63,698 bases of DNA from Acidobacteriota bacterium. Lineage in GTDB: Bacteria; Acidobacteriota; Terriglobia; Terriglobales; Acidobacteriaceae. Below the pieces are notes generated by a model. It searched no databases and was not told the DNA's origin. It saw only the letters and a list, made by a program, of their open reading frames with translations. This document shows, in pieces, positions 42,322 to 51,378 of the stretch (its first letter is position 1; the number at the start of each line of letters is the position of its first letter). Location of the stretch: NCBI GenBank assembly GCA_021791875.1, contig JAJYVU010000014.1, positions 1-63,698 on the forward strand, read 5' to 3'. The translations under genes and the position numbers were made by a program.

Positions 42322-42459
42322 CTTGTCTTTAGATTATCAGTTCATCGTGGAACTGTTAAGACGGGGGCATGAGGTGGATGTTTCCGGTGCGGAGTCCGGA
42401 CAGGAGCGAATATACTTCACAGCGGCAACCATAGTACATACACTTAGGTTGATAACAAT

Positions 42460-43203
42460 ATGGCGAATGTGACTTCGAAAACGGGTCGTAAGCCGCATGC
42501 AAAGAAGGCGGCTGCTCAGCATGGGGCGGGGTTACAGACTGCCTTTCAGCAGGTTCGGGAGCTGATTGTGCATGGGAAGCTTTCACCGGGCATGTGGATT
42601 GTGGAGGCTGATCTGGCGCAGCGGCTGGGGATGAGCCGGACTCCGGTGCGCGGAGCGCTGCAGTGGCTGCAGCGCGAAGGGTACGTGATTGAGCAGAAGA
42701 ACGTGAGCAAATCACGGATGATTGTGGCGCCTTTGACGAAGGAAGATTCGTCGGAGCTGTACGCGATTGTTGGTCATCTGGAGGGACTTGCCGGGAGGCG
42801 GACGGCGCAGTTGCCCAAGGAGAAGCGCATGGAGATTGTGCGCCAGCTCAGGAAGCTGAATACCGGGCTGAAGTCGATCAGCCGTGACCAGACAGGCAGG
42901 GCTGGAGATATTTTCGATCTGGACACGACGTTTCACTCGACGGTGGTGAAGGCCAGCGCGGGGCCACGCCTGATGGCGCTATATAACGCCGTGAAGCCGC
43001 AGACGGAGCGGTATTGGCGGCTTTATGCCAGCTCGATCATCAACGATCTGCACAACAGCGTGACAGAACACGAGGAGATTATTGACGCGATCCAGGAAGG
43101 GGACCCGGATCGCGTGGAGGCGGCATTGCAGTTGAACTGGAGCAATGGCTCTCAGCGCCTGGGGAAGGTGATCGACCTGTTTGGAGAACGCGGCACCTGG
43201 TAG
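42460..43203 (+). CDS. GntR family regulator, FCD (FadR-like) subgroup
   Basis: 247 residues. The N-terminal winged helix spans about residues 25-80: QTAFQQVRELIVHGKLSPGMWIVEADLAQRLGMSRTPVRGALQWLQREGYV, the GntR signature. The helical FCD effector domain has FDLDTTFHSTVVKASAGPRLMALY and HEEIIDAIQEGDPDRVEAALQ; Asp and His residues there are the usual metal ligands. Divergent from the hydroxyproline operon, so it should regulate it, with hydroxyproline or a pathway intermediate as effector (inference). Motif sharing suggests a wider regulon. No strong ribosome-binding site; an AGG lies about 12 nt before ATG. Confidence 0.9.
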   Translation: MANVTSKTGRKPHAKKAAAQHGAGLQTAFQQVRELIVHGKLSPGMWIVEADLAQRLGMSRTPVRGALQWLQREGYVIEQKNVSKSRMIVAPLTKEDSSELYAIVGHLEGLAGRRTAQLPKEKRMEIVRQLRKLNTGLKSISRDQTGRAGDIFDLDTTFHSTVVKASAGPRLMALYNAVKPQTERYWRLYASSIINDLHNSVTEHEEIIDAIQEGDPDRVEAALQLNWSNGSQRLGKVIDLFGERGTW

Positions 43204-43302
43204 ACGCTTTGTTTGAGGCAATGTACACGAGATGCGGCTGAGTCAGCCGCATTTATTTTTGGGCATTTGCCGGAGAAATGAAGGCAATTTCATGATTCCG
43301 AC

Positions 43303-43360
43303 TTGACATCGCCCCAGGTTGGATCGTACACAATCATACGCTACAAATTGTATGCAATCC
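43303..43360 (+). promoter_or_regulatory. Promoter and paired operator-like elements of the S9 peptidase gene
   Basis: A TTGACA (43303-43308) has a weak -10 (TACACA, 43327-43332) after 18 nt. GGATCGTACACAA (43321-43333) and TTGTATGCAATCC (43348-43360) are inverted repeats with 10 of 13 matches. They contain the TTGGAT and AATTGTATGC elements shared with other promoters. Placement over and just after the -10 fits repression. Confidence 0.55.
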
Positions 43361-43419
43361 ACTGCCCGCTATACCGGTTGCGCGCGCAAAGTCCAGTATG
43401 CCCGAGTGAGGAGAAGCGA

Positions 43420-45741
43420 ATGCGGAAGCTATATCGATACCTGATGGTTTTTGTACTGCCAGCGGCAATTTTTCCGGTTGCAGGTTTCGGCCAGACACTG
43501 CGCGCCGAATATGAAAAGGCAGCGACGCTTGGGAAGCTGTACAGCAGCCTGACGGTGAATGTTCCGGGCAAGGCGGTCTGGATCGGAGACACGGACAGCT
43601 TCTGGTACCGCAAGAGCGTGAACGGCGGTTACGCATTTGTGCTGGTGAATGCAAGGGCCGAGACACGCGGTCCGGCATTTGACCAGGCAAAACTGGCGAT
43701 GGCTTACAACAAGGCGAGCGGCGAGACGGTGACGGCTCTGAAGCTACCGTTTGAGGAGTTCCGCTATGGCAAAGATCAAAAAAGCATTCTGTTTGCCGCA
43801 GACCAGTCGCGCTGGGAATGTGACTTAGAAAAGTACGTATGCAAACGGACGGGGCCGGACGTGCAGTGGTGGCAGGAGCCGCAGTGGCTTTCGCCGAAGA
43901 ACGATCCGTCAGATGTGGTGACCTCACCGAACGGGAAGTGGGAAGCGTTTATCCAGAACTTCAACGTCTATGTGAGGCAAAAGGGGAGTAAACACGCGGT
44001 TGCGCTGAGCACGGATGGGTCGCAGGGGAATTTTTACTATTTCCCATCGCTGAGGTGGTCGCCGAATTCGGAGGACCTGGCGGCGTTTCGGATTCGACCG
44101 GGCTTTCACAGGCGGGTTTATTATGTGCAGGCGGCACCGCCGGACCAACTGCAGCCGAAGCTCTCGTCCATCGAATACGTGAAGCCAGGTGATGTGCTGG
44201 ACTTGCAGCAGCCGGTGCTGTTTCATGTGGCGGAGCGGAAGGAAATTCCGATTGACAATGCGCTGTTTCCTAATCCGTTCAATCTGTCGAGGATGAAGTG
44301 GTGGAAGGACAGCCGCGGCTTCACGTTTGAGTACAACCAGCGCGGGCACCAAGTGTATCGCGTGATTGAAGTGAACGCGACAACGGGCAAGGCGCGGGTC
44401 CTGATCAATGAAACGAGCAAGACGTTTATCGATTACGAGGGGTTGACGGGGAACCAGTATGACACTGGATGGACTTACCGTTATGACGTAAATGACGGCA
44501 AGGAAATTATCTGGATGTCAGAGGCGGATGGCTGGCCGCACCTGTACCTGTACAACGGGATGACAGGCGCACTGGAAAACAGGATCACCAGCGGGCCGTG
44601 GGTCGTACGCGATGTGAATTACGTCGATGTTGCGAAGCGGCAGATTTATTTCGAGGCCAGCGGAGTGAATCCGAACGTGGACCCGTACTTTGTGCACGAG
44701 TACCGAATCAACTTTGACGGGACGGGGATGACGCCTCTGACTCCGGAGCCGGGGAATCACCAGGTTGAGTTTTCGAAGGACGGGAAGTATTACGTCGATT
44801 CGTGGTCGACGGTGAGCGAGGCGCCGACGATGGTGCTGAAGCGGACAGCGGGCAACCAGGTGCTGATGCACCTGGAGCATGGGGATATCAGTAAGTTAGT
44901 CGCGGCAGGGTGGAAGCCGCCGATGGTGTTTCACACGGCGGGCAGGGATGGGAAGACGCAGATATGGGGGCTGATCTACAAGCCGCTGAACTTTGATCCG
45001 CAGAAGAAGTATCCGGTGGTGGAGGATATTTATGCGGGGCCGCAGGGTTCATTTGTTCCGAAGTCGTTTACGACGCGCTTTGAGCCGCTGACCGCGCTGG
45101 GATTTGTGGTGGTGCAGATAGATGGGATGGGAACGAATAATCGCGGGAAGGCCTTCCAGGATGTGATCTGGAAGAACCTGAAGGACAGCGGATTTCCGGA
45201 TCGGATACTGTGGCACAAGGCGGCGGCGAAGAAGTTTCCGTGGTATGACATTTCGCACGGGGTGGGGATCTTTGGTGTTTCGGCAGGCGGGCAGAGCACG
45301 CTGAGCGCGCTGCTGTTTCATCCGGACTTCTACACGGTGGGGGTGGCGAACAGCGGATGCTACGACAACCGGATGGACAAGGTCTGGTGGAACGAACTGT
45401 GGATGGGCTGGCCGGTGGGTCCGCAGTATGCGGCTTCGTCGGACGTGGCGAATGCATACCGGCTGAAGGGCAAGCTGCTGCTGTTTTTCGGCGGGATGGA
45501 TCACAACGTGGATCCGTCGTCGACGCTGCAGGTGGTGAATGCGCTGATCACGGCAAACAAGAACTTCAGCCTGCTGGAGGTTCCAAATGGGGATCACGGC
45601 GTGGGGATCGCGCACGCCTACGTGCAGCGGAAGCTGGAGGACTTCTTTGTGAAGAATATGCTGCATGAGCAGCCGCCGGACTGGAACCGGGATCCTGGAA
45701 AGTGGTTTAAGCCGGGGCAGGAGCCAGCGCCGCGGTATTAG
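43420..45741 (+). CDS. Secreted S9 family peptidase (DPP-IV type)
   Basis: 773-residue prolyl-oligopeptidase-family enzyme. ATG 43420 has GAGGAG 6 nt upstream and starts a signal peptide ([17 protein letters not shown]); the earlier frame start at 43303 lies in the promoter. The N-terminal eight-bladed propeller (DPP-IV N domain) has [18 protein letters not shown] and [15 protein letters not shown]. The alpha/beta-hydrolase end has Ser621 in FGVSAGGQS, Asp694 in GGMDHNVDP and His726 in NGDHGVG. DPP-IV relatives remove X-Pro dipeptides. Proximity to the hydroxyproline operon, plus shared promoter motifs, suggests feeding of Pro/Hyp-rich peptides (inference). Confidence 0.92.
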   Translation: MRKLYRYLMVFVLPAAIFPVAGFGQTLRAEYEKAATLGKLYSSLTVNVPGKAVWIGDTDSFWYRKSVNGGYAFVLVNARAETRGPAFDQAKLAMAYNKASGETVTALKLPFEEFRYGKDQKSILFAADQSRWECDLEKYVCKRTGPDVQWWQEPQWLSPKNDPSDVVTSPNGKWEAFIQNFNVYVRQKGSKHAVALSTDGSQGNFYYFPSLRWSPNSEDLAAFRIRPGFHRRVYYVQAAPPDQLQPKLSSIEYVKPGDVLDLQQPVLFHVAERKEIPIDNALFPNPFNLSRMKWWKDSRGFTFEYNQRGHQVYRVIEVNATTGKARVLINETSKTFIDYEGLTGNQYDTGWTYRYDVNDGKEIIWMSEADGWPHLYLYNGMTGALENRITSGPWVVRDVNYVDVAKRQIYFEASGVNPNVDPYFVHEYRINFDGTGMTPLTPEPGNHQVEFSKDGKYYVDSWSTVSEAPTMVLKRTAGNQVLMHLEHGDISKLVAAGWKPPMVFHTAGRDGKTQIWGLIYKPLNFDPQKKYPVVEDIYAGPQGSFVPKSFTTRFEPLTALGFVVVQIDGMGTNNRGKAFQDVIWKNLKDSGFPDRILWHKAAAKKFPWYDISHGVGIFGVSAGGQSTLSALLFHPDFYTVGVANSGCYDNRMDKVWWNELWMGWPVGPQYAASSDVANAYRLKGKLLLFFGGMDHNVDPSSTLQVVNALITANKNFSLLEVPNGDHGVGIAHAYVQRKLEDFFVKNMLHEQPPDWNRDPGKWFKPGQEPAPRY

Positions 45742-45767
45742 AAACTCATATCGCTACAAATTAAGGT

Positions 45768-45814
45768 GAGAATCGCAGTTGGTCTGAATTTTAGGACAGC
45801 TGCGATTCTCTTTT
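45768..45814. terminator. Terminator between convergent S9 peptidase and GH39 genes
   Basis: GAGAATCGCAG (45768-45778) pairs perfectly with CTGCGATTCTC (45800-45810), 11 bp with a 21-nt loop, followed by TTTT on the plus strand. Confidence 0.8.
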
Positions 45815-45818
45815 GGGG

Positions 45819-47504
45819 TTATTCGGAGCGCCAGTGGAGGCGGATGAGGGACATGGCCTGGCGGGGCAGGGTGAGGGAGAGCGTGAGCTGGCCGGAGTGG
45901 GTGTCGAGCCACCGCGGCGAGGTGAAGAGCTGAAGCTGGCCGGCGGCCTTGAGCTGGTGGATTTGCGCAGCGGTGGGGTGCTGGGGTGAGCCCATGGATT
46001 TCCAGGCGGTGTAAGCGTCGCTGTGGTGGTCGTCGATGCGGAACTGCGTGGCGAGGACGCGGGCGACGTTGCGGGGCAGGCCGTCGATCTGGATGGTGAC
46101 AGGCGCCGGTGGTGAGGCGGTGGAGTTGTCGTCGTAGTTCCAGACAAGAATGCTCGCGGTGTGGGAGCCGCGAGTGGCGATCACGCCGACGTCTGGCTGG
46201 GTGCGGACGCTGTTTTGCAGGAGGTCGTTGAGGCTGAGCTCACCGGTGCTGGTGGCGGCGATGCGGGTTTTCTGGAGCATGCCAAAGATGCGGAAGGCGT
46301 TGAGGACGGGCTTGTCCACGCCGTGGGTCATGAGCGAGCGATAGCCGTAAAACCAGGGGTGGCCAGGAAATGTAAATGCCCAGGTTACATATCCCTGCAG
46401 GTTCACGTGATACTTTGCGGCGAGGGCGAGCGTGCGGGTGAGGAGCTCGGCTTCGTAACTGGCGTACTGCGGAGAGTCGCGGTATTGGTTCTCAGGATGG
46501 AGGCTGGCGGCGCAGGCAGCGCAGCCTTCGGGGTCAGACTCGCTGATGACAATGGGAAGATGACGGAGGGTGGGGAAGCTGGACACGATGGCGAAGCCGT
46601 GTGCGATGTCCTGGAGCTGGTGGCCGAGATCCATCTGGGCGTGGCCGTCGACCATGCGGGTGCGGCCCTTGGCGTGGAAGGAGATGAAGTCGAGCGGGGA
46701 GCCGGTTTTGCCAGTGGCGTAGTTTTTGCCGCTGACGCAGTGGGTGAGAAAGGCGCGGAGATATGCGGCGGCGTGCGGCCAGTCGGGACCGGTGGTGGCC
46801 GGTCCGCCGACGTTTGCGCTGGGCAGGGCACGTTTGACGGCGGCAGCCGAGTAATCATAGAGCTCTTCGTACTGCGCCTCAGTGCCGTGCCAGTAGCCGA
46901 TGTCGGGTTCGTTCCAGACTTCCCAGTCCCAGCGCTGGACGTTGTCGCGACCGTAGCGCGAGATGGAGTGACGGACCCAGTGCTCTACAAGATTGGACCA
47001 CCTGGTGTAATTGTTGGGCGGATACGACCATCCGGTGAAGAGCGGTCCTTTGGGCCAGTGATGGCGGTAGGGATGGGGATGCGTGGAGAGCGCCTTGGGC
47101 ATGAAGCCGATTTCTACATAGGGAGTGATGCCGGTGGCTTTGTAGGTGTCGAAGATGTGGTCGAGGATTTTCCAGTTGTAGACAGGGTGGCCGGCGGCAT
47201 TTTGGGTGTAGGCGTTGGTGGAACCCCATTTGAGCGCGGGCGCGCCGTTACCGGTGGTGAGGAGGTTGTGGGTGCGGTCGTGAAAGCCGTAGGGGCTGAG
47301 ATGGCCGAGCTGATTGAGGAGCGCGCGACCTTCCGGCGAGTAAGTGTAGTTAGGCTCGTCATGGCCGATGTAAGTCCAGACGGGTTTGAGCGTGCCGGTG
47401 GGCTGATTGAGGTGGACATGAATCTGGACGGGCTGCTGAGCGGAGAGGGTGATGGGCAGAATGCAAAGGGGGATTGCGGCGAGGAGGGTCAGCAGTTTTG
47501 TCAT
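45819..47504 (-). CDS. Secreted GH39-type beta-xylosidase/glycosidase
   Basis: 561 residues from ATG 47504 (MTKLLTLLAAIPLCILPITLSAQ, AAGGA upstream); the open frame to 47570 is artefactual. TIM barrel of clan GH-A with the acid/base Glu199 in WDWEVWNEPDIGYW and the probable nucleophile Glu322 in VISESDPEG. The first barrel strands (WTYIGHDEPNYTYSPEGRALLNQL) and the C-terminal beta domain (LTLPRQAMSLIRLHW) are typical of GH39 beta-xylosidases. Related GH39 enzymes act on xylo-oligosaccharides or other glycosides, so specificity is open. TGAAAACGTATTC (from about 47536) upstream resembles half of a LacI box. Confidence 0.85.
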   Translation of the reverse strand: MTKLLTLLAAIPLCILPITLSAQQPVQIHVHLNQPTGTLKPVWTYIGHDEPNYTYSPEGRALLNQLGHLSPYGFHDRTHNLLTTGNGAPALKWGSTNAYTQNAAGHPVYNWKILDHIFDTYKATGITPYVEIGFMPKALSTHPHPYRHHWPKGPLFTGWSYPPNNYTRWSNLVEHWVRHSISRYGRDNVQRWDWEVWNEPDIGYWHGTEAQYEELYDYSAAAVKRALPSANVGGPATTGPDWPHAAAYLRAFLTHCVSGKNYATGKTGSPLDFISFHAKGRTRMVDGHAQMDLGHQLQDIAHGFAIVSSFPTLRHLPIVISESDPEGCAACAASLHPENQYRDSPQYASYEAELLTRTLALAAKYHVNLQGYVTWAFTFPGHPWFYGYRSLMTHGVDKPVLNAFRIFGMLQKTRIAATSTGELSLNDLLQNSVRTQPDVGVIATRGSHTASILVWNYDDNSTASPPAPVTIQIDGLPRNVARVLATQFRIDDHHSDAYTAWKSMGSPQHPTAAQIHQLKAAGQLQLFTSPRWLDTHSGQLTLSLTLPRQAMSLIRLHWRSE

Positions 47505-47685
47505 GGCGGTTCCTTGAGGGCGAACTTCGTGGGGGTGAAAACGTATTCTGGATTTCACCTCGCGGCCCATGATACGCCATGGGGCTGGGGTTCTGGGAGA
47601 AGCTCAGGACGGTGTCGGGGCTCTACGCATTACCGGGATTTTTTGGCTTAGCCTCAGAATGACATTGTTATCCGGCATCCGGCCT

Positions 47686-47720
47686 ACACTTTCTCCTCGA
47701 AAAGCACGAGGAGAAAGTGT
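47686..47720. other. 14-bp perfect hairpin downstream of tex
   Basis: ACACTTTCTCCTCG (47686-47699) pairs with CGAGGAGAAAGTGT (47707-47720) around a 7-nt loop, 20 nt past the tex stop. No T run follows on the minus strand. Likely a transcript-end or repeat structure. Confidence 0.6.
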
Positions 47721-47740
47721 GGGACCCCTGAGGCGGCTTG

Positions 47741-50011
47741 TTAGGCGCGGGTGCGCCACTTGGAAGAGAGAGCGGCGAGCTTGTCCTGTGGGGATGGGGG
47801 TGGGGTCTTTTGCCTGCGCGGAGTTGAATTCGAGGTTGGGTGCGATGCGGGGGGCATGAGTGCCTTGATGGAGAGGCCGATACGGCGGGATTTGGCGTCG
47901 ACGGTGAGGACTTTGACCTTGACGATCTGGCCGGCTTTGACGGCTTCGGAGGGGTCTTTAATGAAGCGGTTGGAGAGCTCGCTGATGTGGACGAGGCCGT
48001 CCTGGTGAACGCCAATGTCAACGAATGCGCCGAACTTGGTGACGTTGGTGACGACGCCCTCGAGAGTCATGCCGGGCTGAACGTCTTCGAGGGTGTGAAC
48101 ACCTTCATCGAAGGAAGGTGCGACGAATTTGTCGCGCGGGTCGCGGCCGGGCTTGCGGAGCTCGGCGAGGATGTCATCGAGGGTGTAGGCGCCGGCGCTG
48201 AGCTGGCTGCGGTCGACTTTTTCTAGGAGTTGCGGCTGGCGGATGATTTCTTCGATGGAAGTGCTGAGCGAGCCTGCGATCTGCTCGACGACGGGATAGG
48301 ACTCGGGGTGGACGGCGGTCATGTCGAGGGGATTGTCGCCGTTGCGAATGCGGAGGAAGCCGGCGGCCTGCTCGAAGGTCTTGGGACCAATACCGGGGAC
48401 GTCGAGCACCTGCATGCGGGAGCGGAAGCTGCCGTTCTGGTTGCGGTGGGTGACGATGTTGAGTGCGGTGCGCTCAGAGATTCCGGCGACGTGGCGGAGG
48501 AGGGTCCAGGAGGCGGTGTTGAGGTCGACGCCGACGCGGTTGACGCAGCTTTCGACGACCTGTTCGAGGGATTCGGCGAGCTGGCGCTGGTCTACGTCGT
48601 GCTGGTATTGGCCGACGCCGATGGATTTGGGATCGACCTTGACAAGTTCAGAGAGTGGGTCCTGGAGGCGGCGGGCGATGGAGATGGCTCCGCGCACGGT
48701 GAGGTCGAGGTCGGGGAATTCCTGGCGTGCGACTTCAGATGCGGAGTAGACGCTGGCTCCAGCCTCGCTGACGGTGACGGAGAAGATGTCTGCGATGCCT
48801 TTGTCACGAAGGAAGTTGCGGACGAAAGCGTCGGTTTCGCGAGAGGCGGTGCCGTTGCCGATGGCGATGGCGCGGACGGTGTGCTTTTTGAGCAGGGATT
48901 CGAGTTTTGCAGAGGCTTCGTCTGTGCCGTGTTTGGAGGTGTGGAGGTAGAGGACGTCGTGCGCGAGGAGCTTGCCGGTCTGGTCGACAACGGCGACCTT
49001 GCAGCCGGTGCGAAGGCCGGGGTCGATACCGAGGACGGAGATGGGGCCGGCGGGTGGTGCGAGGAGTATGTGGTAGAGGTTGTCGCGGAAGACCTGGATG
49101 GCCTCAGTGTCGGAGCGGCGCTTGAGTTCGAGGCGGATTTCGCCCTGGATGGACGCGTTGAGGAGACGCTTCCATGCGTCGTCGATGGCGAGCTCGAGCT
49201 GGGGTGTCCAGTCGCCGGGCTGGCGGAGGATGTGGCGACGCATGAGCGCGAGTGCGCGCTCGGGTTCGACTTCGATGAGGAAGTAGAGAACCTTTTCGTC
49301 TTCGCCGCGGCGAATGGCGAGCATGCGATGGGAAGGGATGGCTTTGGCAGGCTCGCGGTACTCGTAGTACATGCGGAACTTTTCCTGCTCATCGACGGCG
49401 TCAGTGACTTTGCGGCTGACGACGACGCCTTCGTCAAAGACAAACTGGCGGAGGATTTTGCGGAGGTCAGCGTCTTCACTGATCCATTCGGCGACGATGT
49501 GGCGCGCGCCTTCAAGGGCTTCGTCGATGGTAGGAACGCCGTTCTCTTCACTAACGAATTTAGGCGCGAGGGTGTTGAGGGATTCTTCTGCGGGCTGCTG
49601 CGCCCAGAGGTATGCGGCGAGCGGTTCGAGGCCTCTTTCGCGGGCGATGGTGGCCTTGGTGCGGCGCCTGGGTTTGTAGGGGAGATAGAGATCTTCGAGC
49701 TCGGTTTTTTCGAGGACGGTTTCGATGCGGGTCTTGAGCTCGTCAGTGAGCTTGCCCTGCTCGGCGATGGACGCGAGGACGGTAGCGCGCCGGTCTTCGA
49801 GTTCGCGGAAGTAGGCGAGTTGCTCGGAGATGGCGAGGATCTGGACTTCGTCGAGATTGCCGGTGGCTTCTTTGCGGTAGCGAGCGATGAAGGGGACTGT
49901 GCCGCCGTCGTCGAGGAGTTCGATGACAGCGACGATGCCGCGGAGAGGAAGCTTCAGGGTTTGGGCGATGTGGGCAAGGGTAGCAGGGGGAAGAGATTTC
50001 TTGTCCGTCAT
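47741..50011 (-). CDS. tex: Tex family RNA-binding transcription accessory protein
   Basis: 756 residues from ATG 50011 (MTDKKSLPPATLAHIAQTLKLPLRGIVAVIELLDDGGTVPFIARYRKEATG, the Tex N-terminus). In order: helical Tex N-domain, YqgF/RNase H-like domain (SVLGIDPGLRTGCKVAVVDQTGKLL), tandem helix-hairpin-helix (LRHVAGISERTALNIV; VLDVPGIGPKTFEQAAGFL) and an S1 RNA-binding domain (LEGVVTNVTKFGAFVDIGVHQDGLVHISELS) near residues 650-720. The C-terminal tail is basic. Length agrees with the family (about 770). Binds nucleic acid in the cytoplasm and affects transcription and stress tolerance. Divergent from the RaiA fusion gene. Confidence 0.95.
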   Translation of the reverse strand: MTDKKSLPPATLAHIAQTLKLPLRGIVAVIELLDDGGTVPFIARYRKEATGNLDEVQILAISEQLAYFRELEDRRATVLASIAEQGKLTDELKTRIETVLEKTELEDLYLPYKPRRRTKATIARERGLEPLAAYLWAQQPAEESLNTLAPKFVSEENGVPTIDEALEGARHIVAEWISEDADLRKILRQFVFDEGVVVSRKVTDAVDEQEKFRMYYEYREPAKAIPSHRMLAIRRGEDEKVLYFLIEVEPERALALMRRHILRQPGDWTPQLELAIDDAWKRLLNASIQGEIRLELKRRSDTEAIQVFRDNLYHILLAPPAGPISVLGIDPGLRTGCKVAVVDQTGKLLAHDVLYLHTSKHGTDEASAKLESLLKKHTVRAIAIGNGTASRETDAFVRNFLRDKGIADIFSVTVSEAGASVYSASEVARQEFPDLDLTVRGAISIARRLQDPLSELVKVDPKSIGVGQYQHDVDQRQLAESLEQVVESCVNRVGVDLNTASWTLLRHVAGISERTALNIVTHRNQNGSFRSRMQVLDVPGIGPKTFEQAAGFLRIRNGDNPLDMTAVHPESYPVVEQIAGSLSTSIEEIIRQPQLLEKVDRSQLSAGAYTLDDILAELRKPGRDPRDKFVAPSFDEGVHTLEDVQPGMTLEGVVTNVTKFGAFVDIGVHQDGLVHISELSNRFIKDPSEAVKAGQIVKVKVLTVDAKSRRIGLSIKALMPPASHPTSNSTPRRQKTPPPSPQDKLAALSSKWRTRA

Positions 50012-50192
50012 GGGTGATCCATGTTGATGGTAAACGCTGCGGCGGGGGTGGTTGTGATGGTAGGTCTGTGCAAAACGGAGTGTGGGGTGACGCATCGCAC
50101 ATTTGCGGGCGGGGAGCGAGCGGAGAATCAAATCAGGACATCTGTACATCCTCTTGCTCGGCAACGATGTCCAGGAAAGTAGGAGGAAAGTC

Positions 50193-50882
50193 ATGGAAAA
50201 GATTTCCGGAACGATTCCTGTTCCTCTACAAATCGCCTTTCACCATGCGGAGGTGATTCCTGATATTGAAGAGCTGATTCGATCGGAGGCTGCCAAGCTG
50301 GAACGATATTATCCGCGGATCATGGGGTGCCGCGTGAAGGTAGAACACGAGAGCGGCCGCCACAGCGGAAATTTGTGGAATGTGCGGATTGATTTGACGG
50401 TGCCGGGCGGGGAGATTGTGGTGCAGAGCGAGCCGAGCCTGGGCGGGATGGCGCGGCAGATGGAGCAGGCGCAGATTCGCAAGGGCATGGAAGTGCGGAG
50501 GGAGCGGCAGATTCTACACCGGGCTGTCCGCGATGCCTTCAAGGCTGCACGGCGGCAACTCCAGGATTATGCACGGAAGCAGCGCGGCGACACAAAGCGG
50601 CTGATAGCGCCGGGGACGGCGAACGTCACGCAGGTGTTTGAGGATCAGGGCTATGGATTTCTGATGACGCCGGAGGGAAGGGAGATTTACTTCCACAGGG
50701 AGAGCGTCCTGAATGACGCGTTCGACGACTTGAAGCCTGGGACCACAGTCACATTTGCGGAGGAGGCGGGCGAAAAGGGTCCGCAGGCCAGCAGCGTGCG
50801 GATGGTGAGCCGGCAAGGTTCGCGCATGAAGAGGCATACGCTGACTACAAGGGCTCTTCAAGAGAGAAAGAAAGCGGGATAA
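50193..50882 (+). CDS. RaiA/HPF domain fused to a cold-shock domain
   Basis: 229 residues. Residues about 10-110 match the S30AE/HPF ribosome-hibernation fold (VPLQIAFHHAEVIPDIEELIRSEAAKLERYYPRIMGCRVKVE). After a basic linker, residues about 145-205 form a cold-shock domain (GTANVTQVFEDQGYGFLMTPEGREIYFHRESV), with the RNP-like GYGFL and YFHRE. Such fusions should bind the ribosome and RNA together under stress or stationary phase. ATG 50193 has AGGAGG 6 nt upstream; the frame starts earlier at 50103. Its stop overlaps the next start by one base (TAATG). Confidence 0.88.
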   Translation: MEKISGTIPVPLQIAFHHAEVIPDIEELIRSEAAKLERYYPRIMGCRVKVEHESGRHSGNLWNVRIDLTVPGGEIVVQSEPSLGGMARQMEQAQIRKGMEVRRERQILHRAVRDAFKAARRQLQDYARKQRGDTKRLIAPGTANVTQVFEDQGYGFLMTPEGREIYFHRESVLNDAFDDLKPGTTVTFAEEAGEKGPQASSVRMVSRQGSRMKRHTLTTRALQERKKAG

Positions 50883-51331
50883 TGGCGAAGGCGGCTCGGA
50901 ATGAGGCACGGGCGCTGTCGATTGATCTTGCGTCGGGCCGGGAGACGGAATTGTTCAAGTGGCTTCTGGCATGCCTGCTGTTTGGGAAACCGATCCAGAC
51001 GGAGATCGCCGAGCAGGCCTATCGGGAATTGACCGAAGCAGGATTGACGAGCCCCGACGCGATTCTGAGCGCCGGATGGGACAAGCTGGTTCTGTTGCTG
51101 GATCGCGCACATTATGTGCGGTATGACTTTTCCACTGCGACAAAACTGCTGGAAGTGTGCAGTGAGTTGAAGCGCACCTATGGAAGCATCTCAAGCCTGA
51201 TGAGCCAGGCGGGGACGGCGACGGAGTTGTCACGGAAACTTCAGGAGATCAAGTACATCGGCCCTGTAACGGCGCGGATTTTTCTGAGGGAGGTTCGCCC
51301 CATCCGCTATCCGCGCAAGCCCGAGGCGTGA
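50882..51331 (+). CDS. Helix-hairpin-helix protein, endonuclease III-like but short
   Basis: 149 residues. An all-helical domain ends in an HhH hairpin, LQEIKYIGPVTARIFLREV, resembling the HhH-GPD DNA glycosylase fold. The chain stops about 12 residues after it, where Nth-type enzymes carry the catalytic Asp and iron-sulfur cysteines; related proteins I recall run further. So it is either a DNA-binding-only version or a C-terminal truncation. Translationally coupled to the RaiA fusion (1-nt overlap). Function unknown. Confidence 0.7.
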   Translation: MAKAARNEARALSIDLASGRETELFKWLLACLLFGKPIQTEIAEQAYRELTEAGLTSPDAILSAGWDKLVLLLDRAHYVRYDFSTATKLLEVCSELKRTYGSISSLMSQAGTATELSRKLQEIKYIGPVTARIFLREVRPIRYPRKPEA

Positions 51332-51378
51332 AGGTCCGCAGGCGAGTGCAGGCCTGGAAACGTCGAGGGGCAGGCTGG

